Positions 36,807 through 52,125 of a stretch of 64,000 nucleotides of DNA are shown here, one piece after another. Within the stretch, counting starts at the first letter, position 1. Each line of letters opens with the position of its first letter. The stretch comes from Halichondria panicea (Eukaryota; Porifera; Demospongiae; Suberitida; Halichondriidae), in NCBI RefSeq assembly GCF_963675165.1, contig NC_087389.1, positions 2,266,001 to 2,330,000 of the forward strand. The letters run 5' to 3'. The notes under the pieces were generated by a model. That model saw only the letters and a program-made list of their open reading frames with translations. It was not told the origin of the DNA and ran no database searches. The position numbers and the translations under genes are program-made.

Positions 36807-39168
36807 ATGACATACGAGTACAATCTTAGAAGACTGTTCTTGCCTCCAATTGAGAGCCTCCCAATTGAAGATCAGCTCACTCGCTACAGGCAAAGAGATC
36901 TCGTACCATCTCATCTACATCGCATTGGAACCCATTTGTTTGGAGGGTGTTCCTTTAATGCTCGTCGTAGAGTTGTAGATGCCTCTCAAAGTGGTGTGAT
37001 TCATCATACACTGCTAAACACATCTTTCGATGGCAGGACACATGAACGGTACGATAGAACATACGGTAGATTAGTTAAGTCACTGTCCGAACCATCTGTC
37101 AAGCTTTCTGAATCTGAGAGTAAATATCGTAAGTGGATTGCTGACAGGAAAGTGTTAAGACATGACCTTGACAGCCTTGGACCTACTGAGAGATGGCTAA
37201 CATCAAAAGAGCGAACTCCATTAGAAACTTCTCTGTTGACAAGATTGAGGAATGAGTCAAAAAAGAAAGACAGAGCAAATACAAAACCTGAGGTCGAAAT
37301 TTCTGAAGTAAGGAAACATACATACACGTACATCTAATACATGACGTAAATATATGTGCACATGCAAGCATGTATAAACAGTTCTGTCTCCACAAGAGTA
37401 ATTAATTTTTGTCTTACATGTAATTCAACGCTGCTAATAATCTTTACAGATTCCATCTGACACCTCAGAAGAAACATCTAAATCACCTACCCCCCAAAAA
37501 GTGCTACTGAAATTCAAGCGACAAATAATCAAGGAGATCTCAGATCTAGAACAATTCCTTGCAGCTAAGAGAAGGCGCTTCATTTCCTTACTAGCAGCCG
37601 CTGACAAGGCACATAACAGATACATATCCGTTTCTGAAATGCTGAGTGTACTGAACAAAATAAAAGCACCCTTGAGCCAGTCGGTTATCGAGATTTTGTT
37701 GCAAGTATTGGAGATCACAGACAATGGGCTATTGGATTACCAACAGCTCATTAATGGAAGTATTTCAGTAGTTATTGAAGAACACTTCGAATCACTGGAA
37801 TCAAAATTATTATTTGTGGAGGATGAAACTGACAAAATGGAGCCTGTCACTAGTGAAGATGTGTGGATCACACGAGCTGCAGATTTGGAAAAAAAGCACG
37901 GAGCTCCAGGCACACTCACGGGAGAGCATGGAACCAAGGCTAAACACTACAAGCAGGAGGAGGTGATGCAATTCTCGAAATTGATCAAATACTGCAAAGA
38001 AAACGGAATCATTCTTAATTGGCAAATGGCTGAGAAAGGTAAAATGTGTGGCATGCTGCTTACATGTAATAGCCACGAATTTCTGTATAACTAGAGCACT
38101 GCAAACCCTCTGCGTTAATTTGGGGTTTAATGAAGTCTGTACAGCCTCGAGTCCAAGTCAAGTGCACATCTAGGCCAACGAGGTTCAAGATTCTTAGCTT
38201 TTTTGCACTAGCAATCGCATCCAGGTGAGCAGACTCAGAATTAATACACAAAACGACAAACAGACTGACAGACTACTATAACCCGAGTCGGCGCGGCGCG
38301 TCCTCGGGTTAATTAGAGTAGACACATCGTACTTATTGGTCATTACTCATTAGTTGCTATTATATAATCCAATACTGTACTGTTTTCAACCAGGCACTTG
38401 TTTTTAACCACGCACACACACGAAACAGCTCTGCTTAGTCCACCGGACAAGCCTAAGCAGGAATGTCTAGGGGAGTTACGACAAGCTGGGCTTTCACTGC
38501 TTTCTAGACATTTTGCCGAATCTCCTCAGGAACAAGCTCAAATAAAACAGAGAGATACATACGAGGGGTTCGGCAAAGCTTACAAGGAGCTAAGGGGAAA
38601 AGGAAAAGCGACCTTTATGAGACTACCCACTGGGGCTGCAAGAGTGAAAGCAAAAACTGATTGCTGGCTAACTTATGATGAATACTTGAAATTAACGAAG
38701 TGAGTTGTGTCACTGCGCTCAACACATAATAATTATAATTATGCATGCTGCAAAATATTATACATGTAAACATAATTATAGGCCAACGTTACTATACGCG
38801 ACTGTTAGGGCTACCCACTACAATTATTATGACATTGTTGGGAGGATGTGTGCATGTTTTATAAAATGCTTTGTTTGCACACACCCAAACATTGTAGACG
38901 CATCCGATCAAAGCCAGGTTTTAAGTACAAAGATCATGGACTTCCAGACAACAATGCTTTTTGGCCTGGAGCTCTCCTGGATAAACTACGGTTATGGATG
39001 CCTCAAGAAACGCTTCTTGATAAACCGTACTCCCTCTACAACGTATTTCAACCAGTTCAACAACCAAGTATCTACAATCCGATCGTCGAGCAAAAGATGT
39101 CATGGCCTGAGAATACATCTGGCTATGTTCAGTTTGGTAGCCAGGATAGAAAACAATATCAATTGTAG
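36807..39168 (+). CDS. EF-hand-like protein, possibly EFCAB12 orthologue
   Basis: Four exons (36807-37307, 37450-38038, 38429-38699, 38898-39168) join in phase to 543 residues; human EFCAB12 is about 570. The N-terminal third is basic and charged. A central helical region (ALEQFLAAKRRRF-like) is followed by two EF-hand-like helix-loop-helix units (about residues 200-255), where the second loop EITDNGLLDYQQL keeps spaced D, N, G and D but is degenerate. The C-terminal part has DTYEGFGKAYKELRGKG, WLTYDEYLKL and the WPGALLDKLRLWMPQ block. The EFCAB12 assignment rests on architecture and the C-terminal block and is tentative; other EF-hand ciliary proteins are possible. It shares a promoter with BCAP31 and converges on the protease gene. 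Confidence 0.7.
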
Positions 39169-39170
39169 AC

Positions 39171-39300
39171 ATGCACACACACACACACACAATTGTCTTT
39201 GTGGTTCCACATGCAACTATTTTCGAATTAAATGATATAACACAATATTGTCTTTGTGGTTCCACATGCAACTATATTCGAATTAAATGATATACACTTG
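39171..39300. repeat. AC microsatellite and two-copy 55-bp tandem repeat
   Basis: An AC-run at 39174-39190 is followed by two copies of TGTCTTTGTGGTTCCACATG... starting at 39194 and 39249, with one substitution in the later part. It fills the gap between two convergent genes. Confidence 0.85.
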
Positions 39301-39325
39301 TACGAAAGTGAACCGTTTTGAGTAA

Positions 39326-40399
39326 TTAAGAGCAGAGCGTCTTTGAACTATCATTATCTAAGTACTTCTTGTACCTCTCTTTACACTTGTCTTCAGCTCC
39401 AATCCACTGACACACTAGCAGGAAGTTTGCTGGGTTCAATCGTGCAGCAACATTGAAGTTTCCTTGTACACTAGCAATCGGTTCAGCGTCTCTGTTCCCT
39501 GAGAGGACACCTACTACTCTTCGCTCATATTTCTTGCTCTCTTCATTGTAGTCCCAGGTGTAGAGTCCTGCTCCAGAAGAACCATGCCAGGCATCACCAC
39601 GGAAATATATCAAATGGGGAGACTCTGTATCAATCTTGGTCTGAACATACCAGTACGCATTAGTCTCTTTGTCATCTGGGAAGCTAACGTACTCAACTTT
39701 AGAATCTGCACCATGCGTGATGACTTTACCATCACAAAACATTCCGCTTAATCCAGGAGCAATAAAATCTCTTTCGTCTCCCATATCAGTGGCTAGTTCG
39801 AGAATGGCAACATCGTAATCGTCCCAATCTTTGTTTACATGCTGTTTAGATTCAGATAAATCTTTCCATCCAGAGGGCACAAAAAAGCGTTTGACATAGC
39901 CCCATTTCGTAGTACCATCCGGTTGAAGATATCCGGCTCGGAGGAAAAACAAAGCAGACTGTCGGTATTGTTGACCATCATGCACACAATGGGCAGCAGT
40001 TAGTATATGGCTCTTGGAGACCATTATGCCAGAGCAGCCGGTTGATACTCTCATGATTGCTGTGTAAGGGAATTTCTCTCCATCTGTAGCAGGGTCAATT
40101 CTCACTCGATCATCATCCCCAAAAACAACTCTCTTGTGTCGGGTCAGACGCGAAGAGTGCAGTAACTTATTGGACTGAGTAAGTGTCCATTGCGGCAAAG
40201 ACAGAATAACTTCTTCAGAATCAATCTTTCCTGAGTTCACCCAATATGTTTCCCAGGCTAACTTGAGATTGTACGAGTCAGTCTGATTGGAATTCAGCAT
40301 GGGTAGAGACAGTACCATTGATGGGATGAGAGCCAGCAAAATGTGGTAAACTAGAGAGGTCATCCCTCCTCTCTTGTTTCCTTGATCAATACACGACAC
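39326..40399 (-). CDS. Secreted trypsin-like serine protease, PRSS23 type
   Basis: A single exon of 357 codons if the first ATG is used. The ATG at residue 13 is the likelier start because it places the hydrophobic signal peptide (SLVYHILLALIPSMVLS) at the N-terminus. A propeptide ends with RHKR (residues 87-90), a furin-like site, followed by VVFGDDDRV. Catalytic residues by motif: His137 in LTAAHCVHDG, Asp196 in YDVAILEL, Ser275 in GSSGAGLY. The CxG block STGCSG and the C-terminal NFNVAARLNP...CQWI match the PRSS23/PRSS35 group rather than digestive trypsins. Ser is present, so it resembles PRSS23 and not the inactive PRSS35. Human PRSS23 is also encoded by one coding exon. Substrate unknown. 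Confidence 0.88.
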   Translation of the reverse strand: MSCIDQGNKRGGMTSLVYHILLALIPSMVLSLPMLNSNQTDSYNLKLAWETYWVNSGKIDSEEVILSLPQWTLTQSNKLLHSSRLTRHKRVVFGDDDRVRIDPATDGEKFPYTAIMRVSTGCSGIMVSKSHILTAAHCVHDGQQYRQSALFFLRAGYLQPDGTTKWGYVKRFFVPSGWKDLSESKQHVNKDWDDYDVAILELATDMGDERDFIAPGLSGMFCDGKVITHGADSKVEYVSFPDDKETNAYWYVQTKIDTESPHLIYFRGDAWHGSSGAGLYTWDYNEESKKYERRVVGVLSGNRDAEPIASVQGNFNVAARLNPANFLLVCQWIGAEDKCKERYKKYLDNDSSKTLCS

Positions 40400-40773
40400 A
40401 CGGACAGATATATATTATACTCGGTCTCTTCTTGTTTACTTCAATGTTCCTTAGCTAGATCATAGATAGAACTATGGCTAGATCTAGCTGCATATTGATC
40501 AAATTTCGCGGCGCTGCGCTTTTGTTCTGCAGATAATGGGCGGAAGTAAACAAACATCCTTTGGGAGTGGCTAGTATTGCACAAGCATTTCATGTGTGGT
40601 GGCAATAATTATAATCATCCTCTACAATACAGTTAAGTGTACCTAGTCACTATGCTCAAGTTTGTATAACTTTACGAATGACACGTACAAGGAGTACAGA
40701 AACAGGGATAAAAATGTTGCAAAGAAGTGCATGAAACGGGAAGATAAATAATCTTGTACAAAGGTGGTTAATA
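40400..40773. other. Intergenic region between protease and CCDC77
   Basis: No gene is supported. It should contain the upstream sequence of the protease gene and the 3' UTR of CCDC77 (minus strand). A TATATATA-like stretch at 40411-40418 lies about 45 bp upstream of the inferred protease start. Confidence 0.4.
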
Positions 40774-45653
<4,880 letters not shown>

Positions 45654-45771
45654 TTTTTCCCGCTTCATAAATATTACAAAAATTGGTCATGTGACAAATA
45701 AATGGGCTTCAAGTAGAAAACACTAGATGTCAAAGACCTGGGGTTTTTCTGTGCCGGGTCTATGCATGACA
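45654..45771. promoter_or_regulatory. Bidirectional promoter between CCDC77 and the zinc-finger gene
   Basis: Divergent start codons are 118 bp apart. The region includes GGTCATGTGAC near 45685 (E-box-like), and I see no X-box or TATA box. Shared regulation is inferred from spacing only. Confidence 0.45.
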
Positions 45772-48700
45772 ATGGATCACAGTCTTCTAATCTACGAGTG
45801 GTCTTGCCCCTCATGCACATTCAGTAATAAACCAGGGTCCTTCAAATGCCAGGTCTGTGGTACCCCTAAAGGAACTGCTACAAGGCAAACGAAGTAAGCA
45901 CTGGCTATTATTGTACTACTGGAGTTTGCAGAATCTTTGCAACACATGAATAAAAGTGTTGGGCACTGTGCGTTCCTTAAATGGGAAATGCTCATACTCC
46001 CATTTAAGTAGTAAAACCAGAGATAAAAACGAGAAATGGATTGGAAACGAATCACGTGCTCCCGGTCCCATAAGCTGCATGCTAAGATACAGCCGTGTTT
46101 CGCTCCCTACCCCCGGGAAAACTACTTTGGCTGTTTTGGAAAAGTCAGACCTTTCCAAGCCCTCCCACAACTTCTATTTGATGTCCCTTTATACTGGTAT
46201 CATTTGGAAATAACGGCATTTTTTGGGGGATTGCTAGGAAGTAGCTAGAGGTATAGAAACATTGCTTTCAGATGTTTCTGTACCAATAACACCTAGATTA
46301 TAGCTAGAAATAAGTAGTGTAAAAATAAGTAGTGTACTGTGTGTCATATAGCCTCAAATATCAAACAGAAATGAAGTCAGCAGCAGGATTCTCACACTGA
46401 CAGTAAGACAATCATTTGTCTCTTTTTTGTGTCTTTGGCCATTTTTTTCATGTACAGTAGGCGGCCTCGATTAAACCCCGGAGCGCAACGTGAATAGTTT
46501 TCGAGGCACTAAGTGTTTCCTATCTATTTCTCTCTTTTAACTATGGTAAAACAGACCACAGTGTGTACACACAGAGCAGGTAGGTACGACAAGGTCAAAA
46601 GGTCACTAATGAATTTGTCACGTGAGCTTATGTTTTGTAGCGAAAATAGCAAGTGAACTTTTGACGTCAGGGAACCGCCTAAAACTACAGGCCACTATCT
46701 ATTAACCTCAAATAAGGGCCGCTCATTGAATTGTGGAGAGTTAATGGCCTCTCCAAAAATGAGTTTAACTCGCCTACTGGCAAGACTCCATCAGTAAAGC
46801 CCAAGCACAATGAATATTTATAACTCTTTCACATGAGTGACATGACCGTATTATTTAATATAATATTATAAAGTTTAATGCACACAATACAGTATTTTTC
46901 TGGTAACATTTCCCAGGCAGCTATGGTCCAGTCTTTGTTATCAGCGTAATGGCCAGTGCCTGAGAGTAAAGTTTAAAATTTGTGATATACCTAACACGCT
47001 TGAAATTCACCGAGACAATTGAAGTGCAATCAAACCTGAGCTGATTGTTGTATGAACATGGTCTAGTATTTCAATGACAACATAGCGAACTGTCTTCCAT
47101 TTCTTTTTGATATCATACTCAGCTCTTGAATCAACGTATTAACTGTTTGTTGATCCTGGTCCCATTCTCTTCACCACTGACTATTACATGTAGAGCCCTT
47201 GTAATCACTGTCTTCAGAACTACCATGCACAATTTTCGTTGTCACTAGAGTGGCGCAACAAGTCTGTTGTGTTTTGTGTTCCTCCTTATACAGGAATTTC
47301 CAATTATAACAACGATGATGGATCAATCAGCCACCTGATTCTGTTTAGGGGAATCTGTTTCAGTAATTTGTGGACCTGCAAGTAGAACCTGCAAGTAGAT
47401 AAAAAAGACTCTGTTACAAATACATGTAGCTAGATATAAATATTATTAGTTCTGACACAACTATCTTGCACTTTATTAGCTGTTGAAAGATGCACTTCTG
47501 ATGCCATGCCCTCATTCAACAGGCAGTCCAACAGCTCTACAGATTAAGGATCCATCTTGTTGTAAATAATTATCTGGCACACGGTTCAAAGTACAAATAT
47601 GCATGGCATGCAAGCCTGACCAGTCATTATTTGTGACCTTTTGACCTTGTCGGACCTCCTCTGGTGTACACATAACCCATATTATAAGGAACGTGTAACG
47701 CTCTATGTTTTTTCACTGGTGTGTTGAAAGATTCTGCAAACTCCAGTATTAAACAATCAATGCTTTTCATCGTCATTCTATTAAATTGAGACGAATAGCA
47801 TGCAGCGTATCTTCAACATTGTTGCCATAGCTTTTATATCTAATATGTTTGTCGTATAATATCATAGAGAGAGATTGGAAACGAGGTCACGTGAATTCAA
47901 TTTCATGTCACTATCCTCGTTACAGAAGTATGGTGGCCCCAGCTACACAAACAAAATGCACAAAAAAGTAACAGCTAGTGTTGGTATTCTTTCTCTGTAC
48001 AAGTTTATTGCCCCATGACCAACAGATCTGTATGGACAAAAAAGCACACTATTCAGATTAGAAGACTAGTTCCAGAATCAAATCTATATCAGAAGCGATA
48101 ATTTTTATAATTGGAACCACTAGTTCAAAAGTATAAGCTCTTGGTTGTAGCCCCCTCACAAAAAGCTACTTATATTCCCCCTCATATTCAATCTATTTAC
48201 TCACCAATTATAAGCACATACATCCTAAAAACTAGCTGAAGCAATAGAGTTGAAGATATTTAAGGAATTATCTCAACTGGTCCTACAATACTACCAAGGG
48301 CGTTTAAAAGAAGAGAGGGCATGCTACTCACTATCTAGTACCAGGAGTGCATACAAGTATCAGAGGAGGTACGACACGCATGCCTCGATCAGGCTAATTG
48401 CCTCTGCAAAAATCTTGAGTGTGGGCGGAATTATGCCTTGATTATCCGCCCATGCTCAACGTTATTGCAGAGGCAATTAGCCTAATCGAGGCACGCGTGT
48501 CGTATACCTCCTCTGTGCTAGTATAGTATCTAGCAGAATTTAAACGTGGGCGGAGGAATGTGTGAATTTGCATAAAAATAGCACATTCATCTGCCCACGT
48601 TTGAACTCTGCTCTTTTGCTGGTGCATGCCTTAATTCTCTTTTATACGCCCTCGGTACTACAGGCGAGATACATAATAGTGGTGCCTACAAGCTGGTTTA

Positions 48701-49101
48701 CACAGATCCAGCCCCTACAATAGTATCAAGCAATGACAGACACAGGCATTAATGCTCCCTAACTAACCTGGCTTACCTCGTGAGTACAGAAATTCTCTGC
48801 CTTCTTTATCTTTGTTTTATCTATGGTATATCCCTGTAGGTATCACTCCTCGACAGTAGAACAGCAGTTTCTGGCTGAGACAATGTCACAGCGGCTACAT
48901 GGGCTACAAACAGCACGAGCAGCGAACACAGCAAAAAATCTAACTAATGCTAGTAGCAATAGCAGTGTCACAGAAGCAGAGGGTGACGCCAGTACAGCTA
49001 ATGACAGTTGTGGAACATCAAGTAGAACGCATCCAGTAATGAGCAAGAAGATCAAGAGTCAGAGCGGCCTAAAAGCTAACCGAGAGGATTATTTGTGGTA
49101 A
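45772..49101 (+). CDS. Small RanBP2-type zinc-finger protein, RYBP/YAF2-like
   Basis: Two exons (45772-45893 and 48840-49101) join in phase 2 to 127 residues. The first exon encodes one RanBP2/NZF finger with every consensus position: W10, C12, C15, N19, C26, C29, followed by GTPKGTATR, close to the GTSTR of RYBP/YAF2. The second exon is rich in S, T, N and A and contains a basic KKIKS stretch, ending DYLW then TAA. RYBP/YAF2 are Polycomb (PRC1.1) adaptors that bind ubiquitinated histone H2A through this finger. Here I do not see the conserved C-terminal RING1-binding strand, so other NZF proteins remain possible. GTAAGT overlaps the stop codon, so further downstream exons cannot be excluded. 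Confidence 0.6.
45915..47748. mobile_element. About 1.8-kb inverted-repeat element in the zinc-finger gene intron
   Basis: Outer inverted pair: TACTGGAGTTTGCAGAATCT at 45915 and its complement ending at 47748. Inner pair: ACAAGGTCAAAAGGTCAC near 46588 and its complement near 47633. No transposase frame is visible. The rest of the 2.9-kb intron is non-coding. Confidence 0.6.
48300..48650. mobile_element. Foldback (large hairpin) element
   Basis: About 70-bp arms (48361-48430 and 48445-48516) fold on each other with blocks GAGGAGGTACGACACGC, TGCCTCGAT, GGCTAATTGCCTCTGCA and GGGCGGA, separated by only about 15 bp. Weaker complementarity continues outward (CGTGGGCGG / TGCCCACG near 48545-48600). 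The TACGACAC...CCTCCTC ends recur near 58190-58286. Confidence 0.7.
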
Positions 49102-49324
49102 GTACATGTAGGCTGTTTGCAGCTCACTTGGAAGTTTGGGGTAAATGGTAAATTGCAAACCTGCATATAGAGTACATGTAGTGAAGTACGTGTTTTAATT
49201 ATGTGAACAGGTACACTGTCTCAAGCAGTTTTTTTACCTTTTGCCCCAAGTGAGCTGCAAAGGGCAGTACAAGTGACTGTACAGTAGTTGGTCTCATTTG
49301 GTTAAATATCCAACAATAATTATA

Positions 49325-50167
49325 CAGTGGAGCCTCCCCCTCCAGGGTTTCATCTAGGATTAAGTGTGGGAGGGGGTACGTTTTGAGTTATCGCACCCCA
49401 GAGGAATCAGCTTGAGAGAGGAGATACAGGATTTGCAACCTTTGACCTTTTATTGCATTCTTCGAAACCACAAGATATGGAAATTATCCTTTCGTGGCTT
49501 AGGGTATAGATTTTGATGTACTGGCTTGCTGCACTGGATAGATCTAGGTATATAGTAAGCTTTCCAACCAGGTAAATAAAGAACAGAAACGCTAAGCTGC
49601 TATATGCAGCAAAGGTTAAAAACCCAGAACAAGAATATTTAATCCTTCATTAAACGTGACCCTATATTGACCCTGGCATTTCTCCTCTGACTAGTTCCGT
49701 ATTAGTCTCGAGGCCAGACTTCTCCCAGGGGAGAGAGCCTGGCAAACAGAGTCGGGTTATCGGACAGTCAAAAAAGGGGCGTGACATAAATGAGCGTGCT
49801 GACAATAATGCTAAAACTGGCTAGCTATTATCTCTACTCCCTTACTGATTTGAAAGATGTTCTGTATTTGAAATCATTTTTAGTTGATATAATTATAATT
49901 ATCGGAATTTAAGCTGGCATAGTTTTAAAAACGACAAGGTCAAGTTCCAACCTCCTCTGTGAATTGGAGTCATGTGACAGTTTAGTTGCATTCTTGCAAA
50001 TCTGACTGGAAATGTAAATTTTGACATCTGAACCAAGAAAAGTGACACACCCTCTCCCTGGCACATGTCGATCACGTGCAAGGGAGTGGTCTGGCTCCAG
50101 ACTAGTTCCATATTGCACATCATAATTATAATGTGACGATGACAAACATGTTGGGGAGGTTCCACTG
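49325..50167. mobile_element. 843-bp pogo/Tc1-like element
   Basis: CAGTGGAGCCTCCCC at the left end and GGGGAGGTTCCACTG at the right end are complementary except one base, each flanked by TA. The interior is non-coding. The end type is related to the elements at 28592 and 41820. Confidence 0.7.
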
Positions 50168-50331
50168 TATATCTACCATTGCTTTATGAGCTACAATAAT
50201 TATAATCATGCAACATACACCGATGTTTATAAAAGATCGGTGGTGAAAAGGTTGATTTTAAGTACTTTGTATCGTATTTGGGCCTCTCTTTAGGGGTGGC
50301 CTTTGACCGTACAGGTAAATATAAGGTAAAT

Positions 50332-51793
50332 CATAGATAGTAGAGGAAGGGGATTGGAAACGAGATCACGTTAACACAATTTCATGGACTGTCCGTGTTA
50401 GACGGAAGTATAACAGAATGGCCGGAAGTAGACAGGAAGTACATAGATCTGTGTTGCTGGGTATGGTTGCAGCCTCCTCTGTGGGCCCTCCTGCTAGTGA
50501 AGACATATCAAGGAAGTAGGACTCTGAGCTATGTGTGTGTGCAAGATTTTAGTTTTGAAATTCTTTTTTTTGTAGGTTCTTTCTACTCTGGAAATGTGTC
50601 CATGCTCTACAATTATACAATATAAAATATCCATGACAACTCATCATCTATATAACATTGTTCCTTTATGAACCGCAGACAAGCCATGACATTGTAAAGA
50701 TTCATGAACGATATGAGTAAGAATGTGTTGTCAGAGTCCGAATCTTCTGCGTTTGGGTAACGGTATGTGAATTTTTTGACAGAACTTACGTGATCAACTA
50801 TATAGTAGTGTAGAAGAGGGATGCTTTCACAAATCTAAACATTTAAGGCCAGGATTTCCATCACAAAAGTTCAGGGAATCAATGGATCTCAATCGAAATA
50901 GCACAGCACGCTGGTGAAGGAAACTTAGGTTGAAAGAACTGGAGTGATGAGTTGAGAGAGGGTCTAGGGGTATATTCAGAACGTGCTGACAAGGTCCAAA
51001 CGAGCTGGCACTGAACACACAAGGACGATGACATCAACTCTTGGCAGCTTGACAATGGTGAGCAGGTTCTTGACAGCAATAATTAGTTCAACATTGACTT
51101 GGCAACCAAGAAGTGAAGAGTTGCTGGTCGACTCAGGTAAATGCTAATGAGAACAGAGATCTGCTGCTTCTCGCTTTTCTTTCGCTGGCAGTTTCTGACT
51201 TCCCATGCCCATTGTTTACAGTCGCACCTGTGTGGGAAAAGAGCAACATGACATTTTCACACTTTTTCATTGAGGCAAAATTCTTCTTTCGAGTTAGTAC
51301 AGCTATACTATGTAATAGATATTTTCATAGAGTAAAGCTAAAAGAATCAGAAAATTAACGTTTCAATTGTGAACAGTCAGATCAGGATACCCCGCACAAA
51401 GAAGGCACCCCATTCGACCTATTTTACAACACTGGAGAACAACAAAAAGCTTACATATAAAATAGGGCTCTTCTGTTAAAGCTCAAGTCAAGGAAACAGC
51501 CAATGTGCTTACTAGCTTCTAAAACTGTATCAGAAACTAGATTCTCCCCAAATAGTGCAGGTAAATGGTGAGTCATAGCTAACTTGTAGCTCAACATTTT
51601 TTACCAAAATATTACTAGTATAGATTACTACTGACATTAAAGCTCTTATATAGTCGTTTCTTACCTTTAGAACCGTCTGAAAAGTCTTTAACCCACTCAT
51701 AATTAGTCAATTCGCAGTCTAACCTCAGCTCTCAATGTATGATCTATAGCGCATGTGATCTCGTTTCCAATCCCCTTCCTCTACTATCTATGG
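50332..51793. mobile_element. TIR element, CATAGATAGTAGAGG family, uninterrupted copy
   Basis: About 38-bp terminal inverted repeats start CATAGATAGTAGAGGAAGG (left) and end CTTCCTCTACTATCTATG (right). The 1.46-kb interior is non-coding. Much of it recurs, inverted, in 58897-61145 (for example the block with CAGGGAATCAATGGATCTC). The sequence at 51555-51570 is the empty target of the MULE-like insertion seen in that other copy. Confidence 0.8.
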
Positions 51794-51984
51794 ATAAATG
51801 AAGTAGATAGTTATTATACTTATCTCGATACTTATTTGCAGGCCGAGACTCAAGAATATTAACAGATCTTCAGGAAAGTCTTGTGAAATAACTGTGGACA
51901 ATCTATCCATACTAATTACCGAATATGACATGCTCCACCCAGATTCGGACTAATTGATCTCACAATTAAATCAGTTTTGAGCAG

Positions 51985-52125
51985 CATCACTTATTAATTT
52001 TTGTATGGAGAGTTTGATTCGAGTTCATTTGTTTGTGGGGCATTGAATTCGCATGATCACTTATTAATTTTTGTATGGAGAGTTTGATTCGAGTTCATTT
52101 GTTTGTGGGGCATTGAATTCGCATG
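51985..52125. repeat. 70-bp tandem duplication at the asparaginase 3' end
   Basis: The block from TCACTTATTAATTTTTG through GGGGCATTGAATTCGCATG occurs twice with a 70-bp period. The upstream copy (in gene direction, 52056-52125) encodes the last about 20 codons and the stop; the other copy lies in the presumed 3' UTR. Confidence 0.95.

Larger units (their letters stand above)
49102..52063. other. Intergenic region between zinc-finger gene and asparaginase
   Basis: No gene is supported. It contains two transposons (49325-50167 and 50332-51793) and one extra copy of the asparaginase gene's final 70 bp. An open frame at 50395-50625 lies inside the transposon and has no recognisable family. Confidence 0.6.

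Noticed and set aside
36438-36914. 158-codon minus-strand frame over the BCAP31 start and promoter
   Set aside because: It is in a different frame from BCAP31 exon 1, overlaps the start of the EF-hand-like gene on the other strand, and has no family resemblance.
38705-39235. 176-codon plus-strand frame overlapping the last EF-hand-like exon
   Set aside because: The phase-correct join is 38699 to 38898 in another frame, which gives the WPGALLDKLRL block; this frame is a shadow with repetitive HNYNYY sequence.
50395-50625. 76-codon frame inside the TIR element
   Set aside because: Entirely within a transposon interior, absent as a frame in the related copy as far as I can see, and without a recognisable domain.
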